Shown: positions 30,582 to 40,093 of the stretch, piece by piece
How the letters are laid out: each line of letters starts with the position of its first letter
Position numbering within the stretch: position 1 is the first letter of the stretch
DNA from: Candidatus Hydrogenedentota bacterium
GTDB lineage: Bacteria > Hydrogenedentota > Hydrogenedentia > Hydrogenedentales > SLHB01
Length of the DNA stretch: 64,000 nt
Direction: 5' to 3'
Assembly: GCA_029552745.1 (NCBI GenBank)
Contig: JAKPDK010000184.1
Coordinates: 310,001 to 374,000 of the forward strand
The notes under the pieces: model-generated
What the model was told of the DNA's origin: nothing
Database searches by the model: none
The model's input: only the letters and a program-made list of their open reading frames with translations
Program-made: the position numbers and the translations under genes

Positions 30582-31877
30582 TTAGGCTAACACGATCTTT
30601 TGTTCGGCTGGGTCGAACCGCGCGACTTTACCCTCGCGATACGCCCACATCGCCATAATGAGAGCTGTCTGCGTACGATACGCAAGATCGACGGGGCTGA
30701 AGGTCTCCTTATTCCTTTCCCGACAACATGTAATGAAATACCGGAAAAAGTGGATCATGTCTTCATCCCGTTCGATGGGGAACCGTTGCTCTTTTTTCTC
30801 GGAGGTACGATTCGGCACAAAAACAATCTCTTTCCCCTGGACAAACAGCGTGCCATCCCAGCCACGTATCACCGGTGTACGTTCATTGGAACCGCGCCGA
30901 TCGGTGTTCGTGAAATCGTTGCCTTGGGTACCCATGATAGTAATGTTAAAACGCTCCGGATAGTCTGCCAAGACGTTGAAGGTGTCCGGCACTTCACGTT
31001 CTTCGTATCTAAACTTCCCGCCTGTCGCCACAACGAGTGACGGAAACTGGGCATCTAGGATATGAACGACCGGCGTCAACGTGTGAGGGTACAAATCAGT
31101 GACCGGCCCCCCGGCGTAATCTTCATACATACGCCATCTGAAGAATCGGCTGACATCGAACGGGCGTTTCGGGGCATCTCCCAAAAATGCTTCCCAGTTT
31201 AAGTCCGGACCCGGCTGCGCATTTGGATCATCGATGGGCATACCGCGCTCTCCCCAATCCCCCACACGAAAATAGCCACATTCGGCATGGATAGGTTGTC
31301 CGATCAGACCTTCTTTTACCAACTGGCGCATCTGGTGCCACGCACTGTCCGACATTCCTTGCGTGCCCAACTGAAACACACGGCCGGATTCGCGAACGAC
31401 TTGTGCCACTTCCTTCGCCAGATCAAACTGCCGCCAATACGTCATGGGCTTTTCGCAAAAAACATCCTTGCCGGCACGAACCGCATCCAACGTCTGATAG
31501 CCGTGGTGATGATCGGGAGTAGCGATGAACACCACGTCTACCCGAGGGTCGGTAAGTAACTCCCGGTGATCCATATAAGGTTTCGCCCCGTATGCCTCCG
31601 CTGCCCGCACTAATCGAGGACGATAGATATCACACACGGCAACGATCTCGACGCTCTTTTCATTTGTGCGCAGCCAATCCAAGGCTTTTAAGTGCCCGTT
31701 GCCTCGCGAGCCGCAACCAATGACAGCCACTCCCAGCCGTTCGTTTGCGGCAGGGGTTTGACCATAGGCGCGACGCGACAAGGTGCCCACACCAAGAGAC
31801 ATGCCAGCAACCAGCGCGTGCCGCATAAAATCCCGGCGACTAACGGAAAATAACGCCTTTTTCTTTGCACTCTTCAT
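30582..31877 (-). CDS. Gfo/Idh/MocA family oxidoreductase with Tat-type signal
   Basis: SVSRRDFMRHALVAGMSLGVG twin-arginine motif; GVAVIGCGSRGNGHLKAL Rossmann; FIATPDHHHGYQTLDAVRAGKDVFCEKPMTY. Confidence 0.93.
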   Translation of the reverse strand: MKSAKKKALFSVSRRDFMRHALVAGMSLGVGTLSRRAYGQTPAANERLGVAVIGCGSRGNGHLKALDWLRTNEKSVEIVAVCDIYRPRLVRAAEAYGAKPYMDHRELLTDPRVDVVFIATPDHHHGYQTLDAVRAGKDVFCEKPMTYWRQFDLAKEVAQVVRESGRVFQLGTQGMSDSAWHQMRQLVKEGLIGQPIHAECGYFRVGDWGERGMPIDDPNAQPGPDLNWEAFLGDAPKRPFDVSRFFRWRMYEDYAGGPVTDLYPHTLTPVVHILDAQFPSLVVATGGKFRYEEREVPDTFNVLADYPERFNITIMGTQGNDFTNTDRRGSNERTPVIRGWDGTLFVQGKEIVFVPNRTSEKKEQRFPIERDEDMIHFFRYFITCCRERNKETFSPVDLAYRTQTALIMAMWAYREGKVARFDPAEQKIVLA

Positions 31878-31915
31878 TGCTCCGCCCTTTCTTCGTATCC
31901 AGTTTGAAATGGATT

Positions 31916-32863
31916 TCACTTTTGTTCACCACCGTATTTCAACCACCGTTGGTAGACACGTTCGATTTCCGCTTTGTCCACCGCACCATCCCACGCCGCT
32001 ATCCCGTACCGCAACACGAGGGGCGTGTTCAGAACGTACGGTTCCTTCCAGAGATTGAGAGTCGCCGAGAGATAGGCAAATGGCTTTGCCATCGTGAACC
32101 ATATTGCTGGGGAACGTAGGTTTGTGGGAGAGCTGAAGCCTGCAATCGTCACTGCTCCCCTGTCGGATTTGACTTGGTAGGCACACCACGCCGCCCGCAC
32201 GAGACGCTCATCTCCACGCACGAGTTCACCCGTATCGTCTGCCGCATTGATAAAATTACCCACTTCCTCAAGGTCTTCTGCAAAGCGCAACCCCAAACCG
32301 AAATAATGGGAACCGGACAGCGTGACTTTTTCTCTGCCTTCCGGTAGCGAAAACGCCGATTCCCAACTGAGCAAGGTACACGTCGTCGAGCCACTCTCCA
32401 GTAGGCGGATGGTGCGCTGTTCTTTCAGCAAGACCTCCTCGGAATCGGGTTTCAGCCAGTCAATCTGTTGGACAAACGCAGCGAGACACGGCGCAGTTTT
32501 ATCCGGCAGAGACGATATCCCGCGGTTCACTTGTCTTCCTGGCGACACCGCCTCCTGCCAGAAGTCAACCTGGTCCACAGCCACGGCATACATCAACCCA
32601 TGATGATGAAGGTGATCCGGTGCGGCATCTCGCAAGACGTTCTTGCCGCCGGGTGTAAATAATGCGGCGATGTAGGGTTTGAAAGGTACCTGTGCGTAAC
32701 GATATTCCACAATGGGGGTAGAGTCACAACCTATTTGCACCTGGGCATCGGTTATTTTTACGGCAACGTCGGCGTGTATTTCCCACCCAACGTACAGGGA
32801 AAAAATAAGCAGACCCCAAACTAGAATTCGCATACGGAAGTACCCATTGTCTTTTGACAACAT
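31916..32863 (-). CDS. PmoA-like (DUF6807-type) secreted protein
   Basis: PFKPYIAALFTPGGKNVLRDAAPDHLHHHGLMYAVAVDQVDFW; N-terminal signal peptide. Confidence 0.85.
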   Translation of the reverse strand: MLSKDNGYFRMRILVWGLLIFSLYVGWEIHADVAVKITDAQVQIGCDSTPIVEYRYAQVPFKPYIAALFTPGGKNVLRDAAPDHLHHHGLMYAVAVDQVDFWQEAVSPGRQVNRGISSLPDKTAPCLAAFVQQIDWLKPDSEEVLLKEQRTIRLLESGSTTCTLLSWESAFSLPEGREKVTLSGSHYFGLGLRFAEDLEEVGNFINAADDTGELVRGDERLVRAAWCAYQVKSDRGAVTIAGFSSPTNLRSPAIWFTMAKPFAYLSATLNLWKEPYVLNTPLVLRYGIAAWDGAVDKAEIERVYQRWLKYGGEQK

Positions 32864-33078
32864 AGTGAGACGTCCTCCACTTCAATAATTCTAACGATAG
32901 AATAGACGGTCTGAAGATTCAACTCGTCGGAAATATCACCGGGCAGTTTTACGTGTTGAAAATGCCGGGAAAACCTGAAGAATATCTCCCACGATTTTCT
33001 AAAATCCTACTTGCGGAATTCGTACGGCTGTGATACGGTAAGGAATGGCAAAAGGGGTACGAAGCCTAGGTGGATCAC

Positions 33079-34164
33079 ATGTCTGACTATTTTGAGATTC
33101 GAGTGGAGCCCGACTGGCAGGGTCTGTTACATTCCATTCAGCGAACAAAGCCTGCCGAACGGGTGCACTTCGTTGAGCTCTTTCTCGATGCAGAAGTGCA
33201 AGACACCCTTTGCGACCGGTTCGGTCTGCTTTCCGGGTTATCCCCTGCCGATCCCGCATTCTCGCTAAAAAAAGAGGTGAGACTTCAATCGTTCTTAGGA
33301 TATGACTACGTTCGGTGCAAAATAGACCCCTTTGAGTTACCTCTAAATCGCCAACGCGTGGAAGACACGGCAGCCTTGAAGCGAACCTCTGGACGAGACT
33401 TCGTAGACGAAACACAAGGTCCCATTACCAACTGGGAAGAGTTCGAACAGTACCCCTGGCCAGACCCGAGGGGCTTTACAACAAACACACTGGAGTGGTA
33501 CGAGGAGAATTTGCCGGACACCATGTGTATCATCGGAAGCGGGTTTGGCCATTTTGCCGAATACCTTACTTGGCTCATGGGATACACAACATTTTGTAAC
33601 GCGCTTTTGGAACAGCGCGATTTGGTATCCGCCATTTATGAAAAAATTCGCGCGATCTGCGTGACGTCTCTCGAACTCATCACACAGTTTTCCCGCGTAA
33701 AGGCTGTCTGGGCAAGCGACGACATGGGGTTTCGCGGAGGATTGCTTATGAGCCCCGCGGACATGCGGGAGTTTGTCTTGAGGGGGCACAAAGAACTGGC
33801 GGAACTTGCCCATAACAAGGGACTCCCGTATCTTCTTCACTCTTGTGGAAATCTATCTCTCATCATGGATGAGCTCTTGGACTTCGTGAAAATTGACGCG
33901 AAACATTCCTTTGAAGATACCATCGAAAAAGTCACCGACGTGAAACATACTTACGGACAACGCATCGCGCTTCTCGGGGGAATTGATGTGGATTTTTTAT
34001 GTCGCGCGACACCGGACGAGGTACGGAAACGAGTTCGGTATACATTGGACATCTGCATGCCGGGCGGAGGATATTGTCTAGGGACTGGAAACAGCGTCGC
34101 CAACTATATTCCTCTTGAGAATTACCTTGTGATGCTAGACGAGGGTAGGCGCTACTGCATGTAA
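33079..34164 (+). CDS. Uroporphyrinogen decarboxylase (URO-D) superfamily protein
   Basis: LPYLLHSCGNLSLIMDELLDFVKIDAKHSFEDTIEKVTDVKHTYGQRIALLGGIDVDFLCRATPDEVRKRVRYTLDICMPGGGYCLGTGNSV. Confidence 0.9.
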   Translation: MSDYFEIRVEPDWQGLLHSIQRTKPAERVHFVELFLDAEVQDTLCDRFGLLSGLSPADPAFSLKKEVRLQSFLGYDYVRCKIDPFELPLNRQRVEDTAALKRTSGRDFVDETQGPITNWEEFEQYPWPDPRGFTTNTLEWYEENLPDTMCIIGSGFGHFAEYLTWLMGYTTFCNALLEQRDLVSAIYEKIRAICVTSLELITQFSRVKAVWASDDMGFRGGLLMSPADMREFVLRGHKELAELAHNKGLPYLLHSCGNLSLIMDELLDFVKIDAKHSFEDTIEKVTDVKHTYGQRIALLGGIDVDFLCRATPDEVRKRVRYTLDICMPGGGYCLGTGNSVANYIPLENYLVMLDEGRRYCM

Positions 34165-34166
34165 CA

Positions 34167-34760
34167 ATGGGAGAAAACAAAATGGATCAGCGATTTACCT
34201 TGTCAACCTATTTAATTCGCAGAAAGGTCTTTAAACTTTTCGGGGGTGCGTTTCATGTTTTCGATGATTCGGGACAACTTATCCTTTATGCCCAAATGAA
34301 GGCATTCAAACTGAAAGAGGACATCCGACTTTTCACGGGGGAAGACATGCAAACGGAAGTTCTAAAAATCGCCGCAAGACAGATCATTGATTTCGCCGCG
34401 AGTTACGATGTCATTGATTCAGAAACAGGAGAAAAAGTGGGCGCGCTACGGAGAAAAGGTTTCAAATCCATTCTGAGAGACGAGTGGATTATTTGCGGTC
34501 CGGACGACAATCCATTCGGCGTCATCAGAGAGGACACCCTGGCGTTGGCGCTCATTCGCCGTTTCTTGACCAACCTGGTTCCTCAAAGCTTCACGGTTTT
34601 CGTCGATGACAACCCCGTATGTTATCTTCGCCAGAATTTCAATCCCTTTGTGCTGAAACTTAAGGTGGATTTCTCGCCGGACACCGAGGGGCTCTTGGAC
34701 CGCCGCCTGGGATTGGCAGCCGCCACACTTCTTTGTGCCATTGAAGGCAGACAGGGGTGA
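34167..34760 (+). CDS. LURP-one/scramblase-like family protein
   Basis: TYLIRRKVFKLFGGAFHVFDDSGQLILYAQMKAFKLKEDIRLFTGED...VIDSETGEKVGALRRKGFKSILRDEW. Confidence 0.75.
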   Translation: MGENKMDQRFTLSTYLIRRKVFKLFGGAFHVFDDSGQLILYAQMKAFKLKEDIRLFTGEDMQTEVLKIAARQIIDFAASYDVIDSETGEKVGALRRKGFKSILRDEWIICGPDDNPFGVIREDTLALALIRRFLTNLVPQSFTVFVDDNPVCYLRQNFNPFVLKLKVDFSPDTEGLLDRRLGLAAATLLCAIEGRQG

Positions 34761-34770
34761 CTTTGCATAG

Positions 34771-35184
34771 GTTTACAAACCTTTGGCAGTGCAACGAGAA
34801 GCTAGACGAGCGCCTATACGCCCGGTTGTCATTGCGAGGAGAAAGTCCCCGAAGCGACGAAGCAATCCCCTCAACCGCGCAGCGCAAGAGAACCTCAGGC
34901 AACACAGAGTCCGGAGCATCTCCGAATTTCCAAGGGGATTGCCACGTCGTGCCTGACGGCACTCCTCGCAATGACAGGGGTCAGGCAATACCGCAATAGG
35001 ACGATGTGGTGCGGAAAAGCAAGTAATTCCAAATACTCAAGAGGTTCCTAAACGGCTCCATCATACTTATGGGTGCCATGCGGCGATGCCTTTCCCTTAA
35101 GAATCTTCATGGACACTGCCCTCTTCAATTCCTCATCCAACATAACAAAAAATGCCAAAGGTACCGGACGAATACAAACTTTAG
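34771..35184. repeat. Dispersed palindromic repeat, copy B (most complete shell)
   Basis: Left GTTTACAAACCTTTGGCAGTGC; core GTCATTGCGAGGAG...CTCCTCGCAATGACA; right CATAACAAAAAATGCCAAAGGTACCGGACGAATACAAAC. Confidence 0.88.
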
Positions 35185-35251
35185 ACAATCGAAGCCTCTA
35201 AACGGTAAAATACTAGAGAGCGTCTCCGTTCTGTTCAGCCCGCGCCTATGC

Positions 35252-35335
35252 GGAGGGTTAGGATAATTGGTAATCCACCGGTCTTGAAAACCGGCGCCTT
35301 CGGGCTTGGGGGTTCGAGTCCCCCACCCTCCGCCA
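35252..35335 (+). tRNA. tRNA-Ser(TGA)
   Basis: GGAGGGT acceptor pairing with ACCCTCC, discriminator G and encoded CCA; D-stem GGAT/ATCC; anticodon stem CCGGT-CTTGAAA-ACCGG (anticodon TGA); short extra arm CGCCTTCGGGCTT; T-arm GGGGGTTCGAGTCCCCC. Confidence 0.95.
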
Positions 35336-35543
35336 TACAACAAAAAGTAGAGACATTGCTTGGTCTTTTTTGAAAGGCGCCGTAGCTAGACGCAATTGCG
35401 CCGAGTTTTCGCGCCAAACTACTGACTGCTATTTCCCTCCGAGACATTCCTTCATGATTTGTGTGAACAGAGGCACGCATTTGGGTAATGATCCGTGATA
35501 TGATTGACGGTAAGAACGCGTTCAACGCTGGGGAGAATTAAGG

Positions 35544-36626
35544 ATGCAAACGCTACAAGACCTAATGAGCGGAATGTTGGAACGGAATGCATCAGACCTA
35601 CATCTCAAAACAGGTAACCCGCCCATTTACCGGATCGATGGGGACTTGGTGAGATTGGACGGAGAACCGTTGACCGATACTCATATCACCGAGATGTTAA
35701 AGACGGTGCTTAAGCCCGAAGACCTGGAAAAGTACCGGAAGATTAAGGAATTGGATACCTCCTGCATGTTGGGGGACGTCGCACGCTTTCGCGTAAACGT
35801 TTGCTGCGATGACGGCGACACACGGGTGGTCATGCGTATCATTCCGATGCAGATCAAAAAAATCGATGAATTGGGGCTACCCAAAGTTTTGCATCGCATT
35901 TGCCAGCTCACAAACGGTCTGTGTCTTGTCACCGGTGTTACCGGTAGCGGTAAGTCAACCACCTTGGCAGCCCTAATTGATGAGATTAACGAAACACGTC
36001 CCGTGCATGTGGTCACTATTGAAGATCCGTTGGAATTTCTTCACCGCGATAAGAAAGCCATCATCACCCAGCGGGAGGTGGGGCATGATACCCTTTCGTT
36101 TGCCAATGCGTTGCGGGCTGCTCTGCGGCAAGACCCCGACGTGATCCTTATCGGAGAAATGCGTGACGCGGAAACTGTGAAAACGGCATTGGCTTCAGCA
36201 GAAACAGGACATTTGGTATTTTCGACGTTGCATACGGTGGATGCCGTAGAAACATTGAACCGTATTCTGGACTTTTTTGAACCTCACCAGCAGAACCAAA
36301 TTCGGAAACAGATGGCAAGCGTGCTGCGTGCCGTCATCAGCCAAAGGTTACTCCGTCTGAAGTCGGGTAGCGGTCGTTGTGTAGCAGCCGAAGTCCTTAT
36401 TGGAACTCGCGCCGTACGGGATTTCATCGAACAAGGTAAGAGTCTCAAGGAAATTGTTCGTCTGATCGAAGAAGGCCATGAACAACATGGTATGCAAACG
36501 TTTGACCAAGACCTATTGCGTTTGTATCGAGAGGGCAAAATCAGCGATCGCACTGCTGTCGAAAACGCTACCAGCCCGAACGACGTCCTACGCGCCATCA
36601 AAGGCTTCAGCGACAAAAAGATTTAG
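35544..36626 (+). CDS. pilT: Type IV pilus twitching motility ATPase PilT
   Basis: MLERNASDLHLKTGNPPIYRIDGDL, GVTGSGKSTTLAALIDEIN, QREVGHDTLSFANALRAALRQDPDVILIGEMRDAETV, ALASAETGHLVFSTLHTVDA. Confidence 0.95.
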   Translation: MQTLQDLMSGMLERNASDLHLKTGNPPIYRIDGDLVRLDGEPLTDTHITEMLKTVLKPEDLEKYRKIKELDTSCMLGDVARFRVNVCCDDGDTRVVMRIIPMQIKKIDELGLPKVLHRICQLTNGLCLVTGVTGSGKSTTLAALIDEINETRPVHVVTIEDPLEFLHRDKKAIITQREVGHDTLSFANALRAALRQDPDVILIGEMRDAETVKTALASAETGHLVFSTLHTVDAVETLNRILDFFEPHQQNQIRKQMASVLRAVISQRLLRLKSGSGRCVAAEVLIGTRAVRDFIEQGKSLKEIVRLIEEGHEQHGMQTFDQDLLRLYREGKISDRTAVENATSPNDVLRAIKGFSDKKI

Positions 36627-36633
36627 CTTTCTC

Positions 36634-38421
36634 CTATTGAAGTTCACTTACATCGGTCACGTACCGAGTTATGAGGGGTGAAGGGGGATCTGATCGTTTT
36701 GAACCGTGCAGAACACCCAGAATACGATCCCGAAAAGGACTATTTTTCCGCACGTAGAGTATTACAGCGCCGTTTTCTTGCAATAAATAAGCCGCTCCGA
36801 AAACGTAATGTTCTCGAACGTAGCACATTTCTTTATAGAACATCTCTTCAAGCCGTTCCCTATCCCAATAACGGAATAGGGAACACGAATGACCTCGCAA
36901 AAACCCTTGCACCGCCGGACTGTTGAAACCCGGGTCGTATCTTTTGTCTGATACGCCTCTGTCCGCTGGCGGCAACAGGGAATAAATCACATCAGGCTGA
37001 AAGCCGTCGATATAGGCCCACACTTCATCCAGGCTCATCGGGGTACGACCGGACAACCGGTTCGTGTTTAGTCCAATCCAGTCAATCGCGTAATACCGGC
37101 TGTAATAAGGCACTTGCCCAGCTCCCGAAAGTAGTATGACGGCATTTTGTCCGAGATGGGTCTCTGCCAAGTCCAACCCGATTCGTGCCAAAGGAGACTG
37201 TTGCGGCACATAATTGATCCAACCAATAGCCGAACGCACCGGATGGCGCACCCAGCCTGCAAAGGGAAACCATCCTGGATTCAGCGCGAGACAAGTCAGC
37301 GCAATAGCAACAAAAAGTGCGCCCCTCATCACTCGTTTTGCCCGCCGAGCCAAATGAAAAACGGCACAGGTCAAAAGAACTGCAAAAGGAACCAACATGG
37401 GAAATTCGAATCGATAGCCAAAGGAGACTTCGTGGATGGTGAGTGCATAAGCCGCCGCGGCAAGAACTCCAGGAACAAGAAACGCTAGCCCATCACGGAT
37501 AAGCACGATGGAGCCCTTGCCCAACCAGAAAAGAACTAATGATATCAGGAGTAAAGGTAGGCAGCGCGCGACAAAAAACAAACCGGTCTCTTTCCAACCA
37601 GGAAACATCGGCACCACACTGCCAAAAATGGCATGGTGAGTTTTGACGTAATAGGGGTTGGGGAGTAGGTAGCCAAAATACAAGAACTTCACAAGAAGAT
37701 AGATGCAAAAAAGAACAGCAAGCCCGCCCCAGGTGAGAAAGTCGGTAGAGAGAACAACGCGCTTTCTCGGTGTATCACTTGAGAACCAGGACAAAATCGC
37801 CGCTAAAAACAGGTAAAGAACACCCAGTGTCAGCCCGTCCGGCCGGCTAATGCTGAGCAAGAAAAACAATACCACGCCTTGAGCGACCATAAACCATCGT
37901 CTGAACGAACCGTACAAAAGCGAGACTGTCCACAGTAAAACCGCGGCGTGGATACCTGTGTGAATGATGGTCTCCATACCTGAGCAAAGATGCATCCGAG
38001 TATCTTTGACACTGAATGCCAGCAACATCACGATGATCGAAGATGGCAAAAGTACTGCAGTCTTTTCGCGGCATAGCCGCGCTGCCCCGCCAGCGATCAA
38101 GATGCCGATAACTCCATAAATAAGTGCATTCAATGCCCGTGTCGTTGTCAGCCCGTCAACGTTCAAAAGATATCCCGTCGCCACCAGAAGGACATGAAGA
38201 AGACTCGAGAACCCCTCTGTCGGTTCCGAATCTCGAGGGTTGTAATAAAAACCGTTTCCTTCCGCGAGGTTCCTGCCATAGATGTACGTAATGAATGCAT
38301 CATCGGGTGCAAATTCCCGATAGTTCGATATGTGGCATGCCGCTACCCACATGAGAAACAAAAAAGCCGCCAGCATGAATAAGATCTGCCGATAGAACGG
38401 TGCACGAACGAGCGCTTTCAC
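36634..38421 (-). CDS. Polytopic membrane protein, GT39/ArnT-like
   Basis: About 10 hydrophobic segments; FAPDDAFITYIYGRNLAEGNGFYYNPRDSEPTEGFSSLLHVL resembles dolichyl-phosphate-mannose-type GT-C N-termini. Confidence 0.75.
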   Translation of the reverse strand: MKALVRAPFYRQILFMLAAFLFLMWVAACHISNYREFAPDDAFITYIYGRNLAEGNGFYYNPRDSEPTEGFSSLLHVLLVATGYLLNVDGLTTTRALNALIYGVIGILIAGGAARLCREKTAVLLPSSIIVMLLAFSVKDTRMHLCSGMETIIHTGIHAAVLLWTVSLLYGSFRRWFMVAQGVVLFFLLSISRPDGLTLGVLYLFLAAILSWFSSDTPRKRVVLSTDFLTWGGLAVLFCIYLLVKFLYFGYLLPNPYYVKTHHAIFGSVVPMFPGWKETGLFFVARCLPLLLISLVLFWLGKGSIVLIRDGLAFLVPGVLAAAAYALTIHEVSFGYRFEFPMLVPFAVLLTCAVFHLARRAKRVMRGALFVAIALTCLALNPGWFPFAGWVRHPVRSAIGWINYVPQQSPLARIGLDLAETHLGQNAVILLSGAGQVPYYSRYYAIDWIGLNTNRLSGRTPMSLDEVWAYIDGFQPDVIYSLLPPADRGVSDKRYDPGFNSPAVQGFLRGHSCSLFRYWDRERLEEMFYKEMCYVREHYVFGAAYLLQENGAVILYVRKNSPFRDRILGVLHGSKRSDPPSPLITRYVTDVSELQ

Positions 38422-38560
38422 CTTTGGTCACCCTCTATTCCCTTTTCCGCGGAAGGTATCTCGCATTTCAAATCCTATCATGCAGCCCTACCTGATAAGA
38501 AAGAAATCAAACCAAGACGGGATCGTACCCGCCAAGAAATCACAACTTGCTAGTGGCATA

Positions 38561-39237
38561 AACTAACAAACGGTTGCCAGTTCATCGAGGACGTGGAGCT
38601 GGGCTTATACGGCTGGTTGCCATTACGAGAGGGTAGTCTTCGAATGACGAAGCAATCTTCTCAACCGCGCAGGGAAAGAGGACAGGGGGCGGAGCAATTC
38701 TCGGATACCTGAGGGGATTGCCGCGTCGTGCCTAGCGGCACTCCTCGCAATGACAGCGGGCGGGGCGCAAAACCCAACGGGGTCAAGTAAAACCCCTCCC
38801 TTCCGTCCCCTGTAGGGGCGAAGAATGCTTCGCCCCTACACCGTGTTTGCCCAGGACTTTTGTCATTGCGAGGAGCGAGTCCTCGAAGCGACGAAGCAAT
38901 CCCCTCAACCGCGTAGCGCAAGATGACGTGGGGCATGGGTCGGGGTAATCTCCGGATACCTAAGGGGATTGCCACGTCGCCCCTTCGGGGCTCCTCGCAA
39001 TGACAATGTTGGGATTCAGGGCAAGAGGACGTAGGACAGGGGGCGGAGCAATTTTCGGATACCTGAGGGGATTGCCGCGTCGTGCGTGGCGGCACTCCTC
39101 GCAATGACAGCGGTGACTTCAACATAATTCGTGGTGTCACGCGTCGGTCCTTTCCCTAAAATGACCTTCAGGGAAAACCTTTTTTCAATTTCTTGTCCAC
39201 CATAACAAAAAGTGCCAGAGGTACAGAACGAATACTG
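38561..39237. repeat. Dispersed palindromic repeat, copy C (compound/nested)
   Basis: Left AACTAACAAACGGTTGCCAG; three right arms (about 38715, 38965, 39068); inner core 38863-39006; right end CATAACAAAAAGTGCCAGAGGTACAGAACGAATAC; 81-bp direct repeat 38679-38759 / 39033-39113. Confidence 0.85.
38811..38840. repeat. Perfect 13-bp inverted repeat inside copy C
   Basis: TGTAGGGGCGAAG-AATG-CTTCGCCCCTACA. Confidence 0.85.
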
Positions 39238-39313
39238 CCGTTTGCTCTTAGGGGCGAAGTTCGTGTATACATGCATCCTGATCCCATTTTGCTACTACTC
39301 CAGGAGAGGGTTT

Positions 39314-40081
39314 GTGAGGCTGGGTGGAATCGTAAGACTTTGTTTGCGCCTCCCGTTGCTCGTGTGTTGGACACTCGCGATGTTCGCGCTTCGTATGGCA
39401 ATCTTGCCCACGAGATGGGTAAACCCACCGAGCGAACTTCGCATGCGCGCTTTCTTGTTCCGGCTGTGGGGACGTGGAGCCATCTGGCTCATGGGCGGCA
39501 AGCTGGTCGTATTGGGGAACCCACCTCAACCGCCGTTTTTGTTAGTGACGAACCACTTGAGTTACGTAGATATCATTACGTCAGCAGCGTTGCTGGGAAC
39601 CACGTTTGTGGCAAAAGCCGAAATTGCGCACTGGCCTCTGATTGGTTTTTTCGCCAAGAACTTGCAGACCGTATTCATCAACCGCAACGATCTGCGCGAC
39701 GTAGTCCGAGTAAAAAACGAGGTGGGAAACATCCTCCGCAAGGGGTATGGACTCCATATATTCGCGGAAGGCGGCATTTCTCAAGACCTGCAGGTGAAAC
39801 CATTCAAACCAGCGCTTTTGGACGCGGCGGTACGCAATCATTTGCCGGTACATTACGCGGCTATTACCTACGCAACGGGTCAATACGATCCTCCCCCCTC
39901 TCAGGTAGTGGCTTGGCTTGAGGGGAAATCTTTTGCGCGACATCTTCTTGAACTTCTGATGGCTCCCGGATTTACAGTGAAGTTCACTTTTGGTGATCAA
40001 CCCATTCAAGCAAATTGCCGAAAAGAGCTCGCCCAAAGATTAACAGAAGCCGTACGCGCCCTTTATGTGCCCATCCCGTGA
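39314..40081 (+). CDS. 1-acyl-sn-glycerol-3-phosphate acyltransferase-like (LPLAT)
   Basis: LVTNHLSYVDIITSAALLG (NHxxxxD), VFINRNDLRDV, IFAEGGIS; GTG start 39314 preceded by AGGAGAGG. Confidence 0.85.
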   Translation: MRLGGIVRLCLRLPLLVCWTLAMFALRMAILPTRWVNPPSELRMRAFLFRLWGRGAIWLMGGKLVVLGNPPQPPFLLVTNHLSYVDIITSAALLGTTFVAKAEIAHWPLIGFFAKNLQTVFINRNDLRDVVRVKNEVGNILRKGYGLHIFAEGGISQDLQVKPFKPALLDAAVRNHLPVHYAAITYATGQYDPPPSQVVAWLEGKSFARHLLELLMAPGFTVKFTFGDQPIQANCRKELAQRLTEAVRALYVPIP

Positions 40082-40093
40082 AAAATCTACTCG

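Noticed and set aside
34757-34999. Short ORFs across repeat copy B, and similar ones in copies A, D and E
   Set aside because: Translated palindromic repeat (RLSLRGESPRSDEAIPS); the same peptide pattern recurs at each repeat copy
38661-39140. 159-aa minus-strand ORF in repeat copy C
   Set aside because: Translation of the repeat itself (SLRGVPPRTTRQSPQ repeated); not a gene
39193-39921. 242-aa ORF overlapping the LPLAT gene in another frame
   Set aside because: The overlapping frame carries the NHxxxxD acyltransferase motif and a better start; this frame is low-complexity and motif-free
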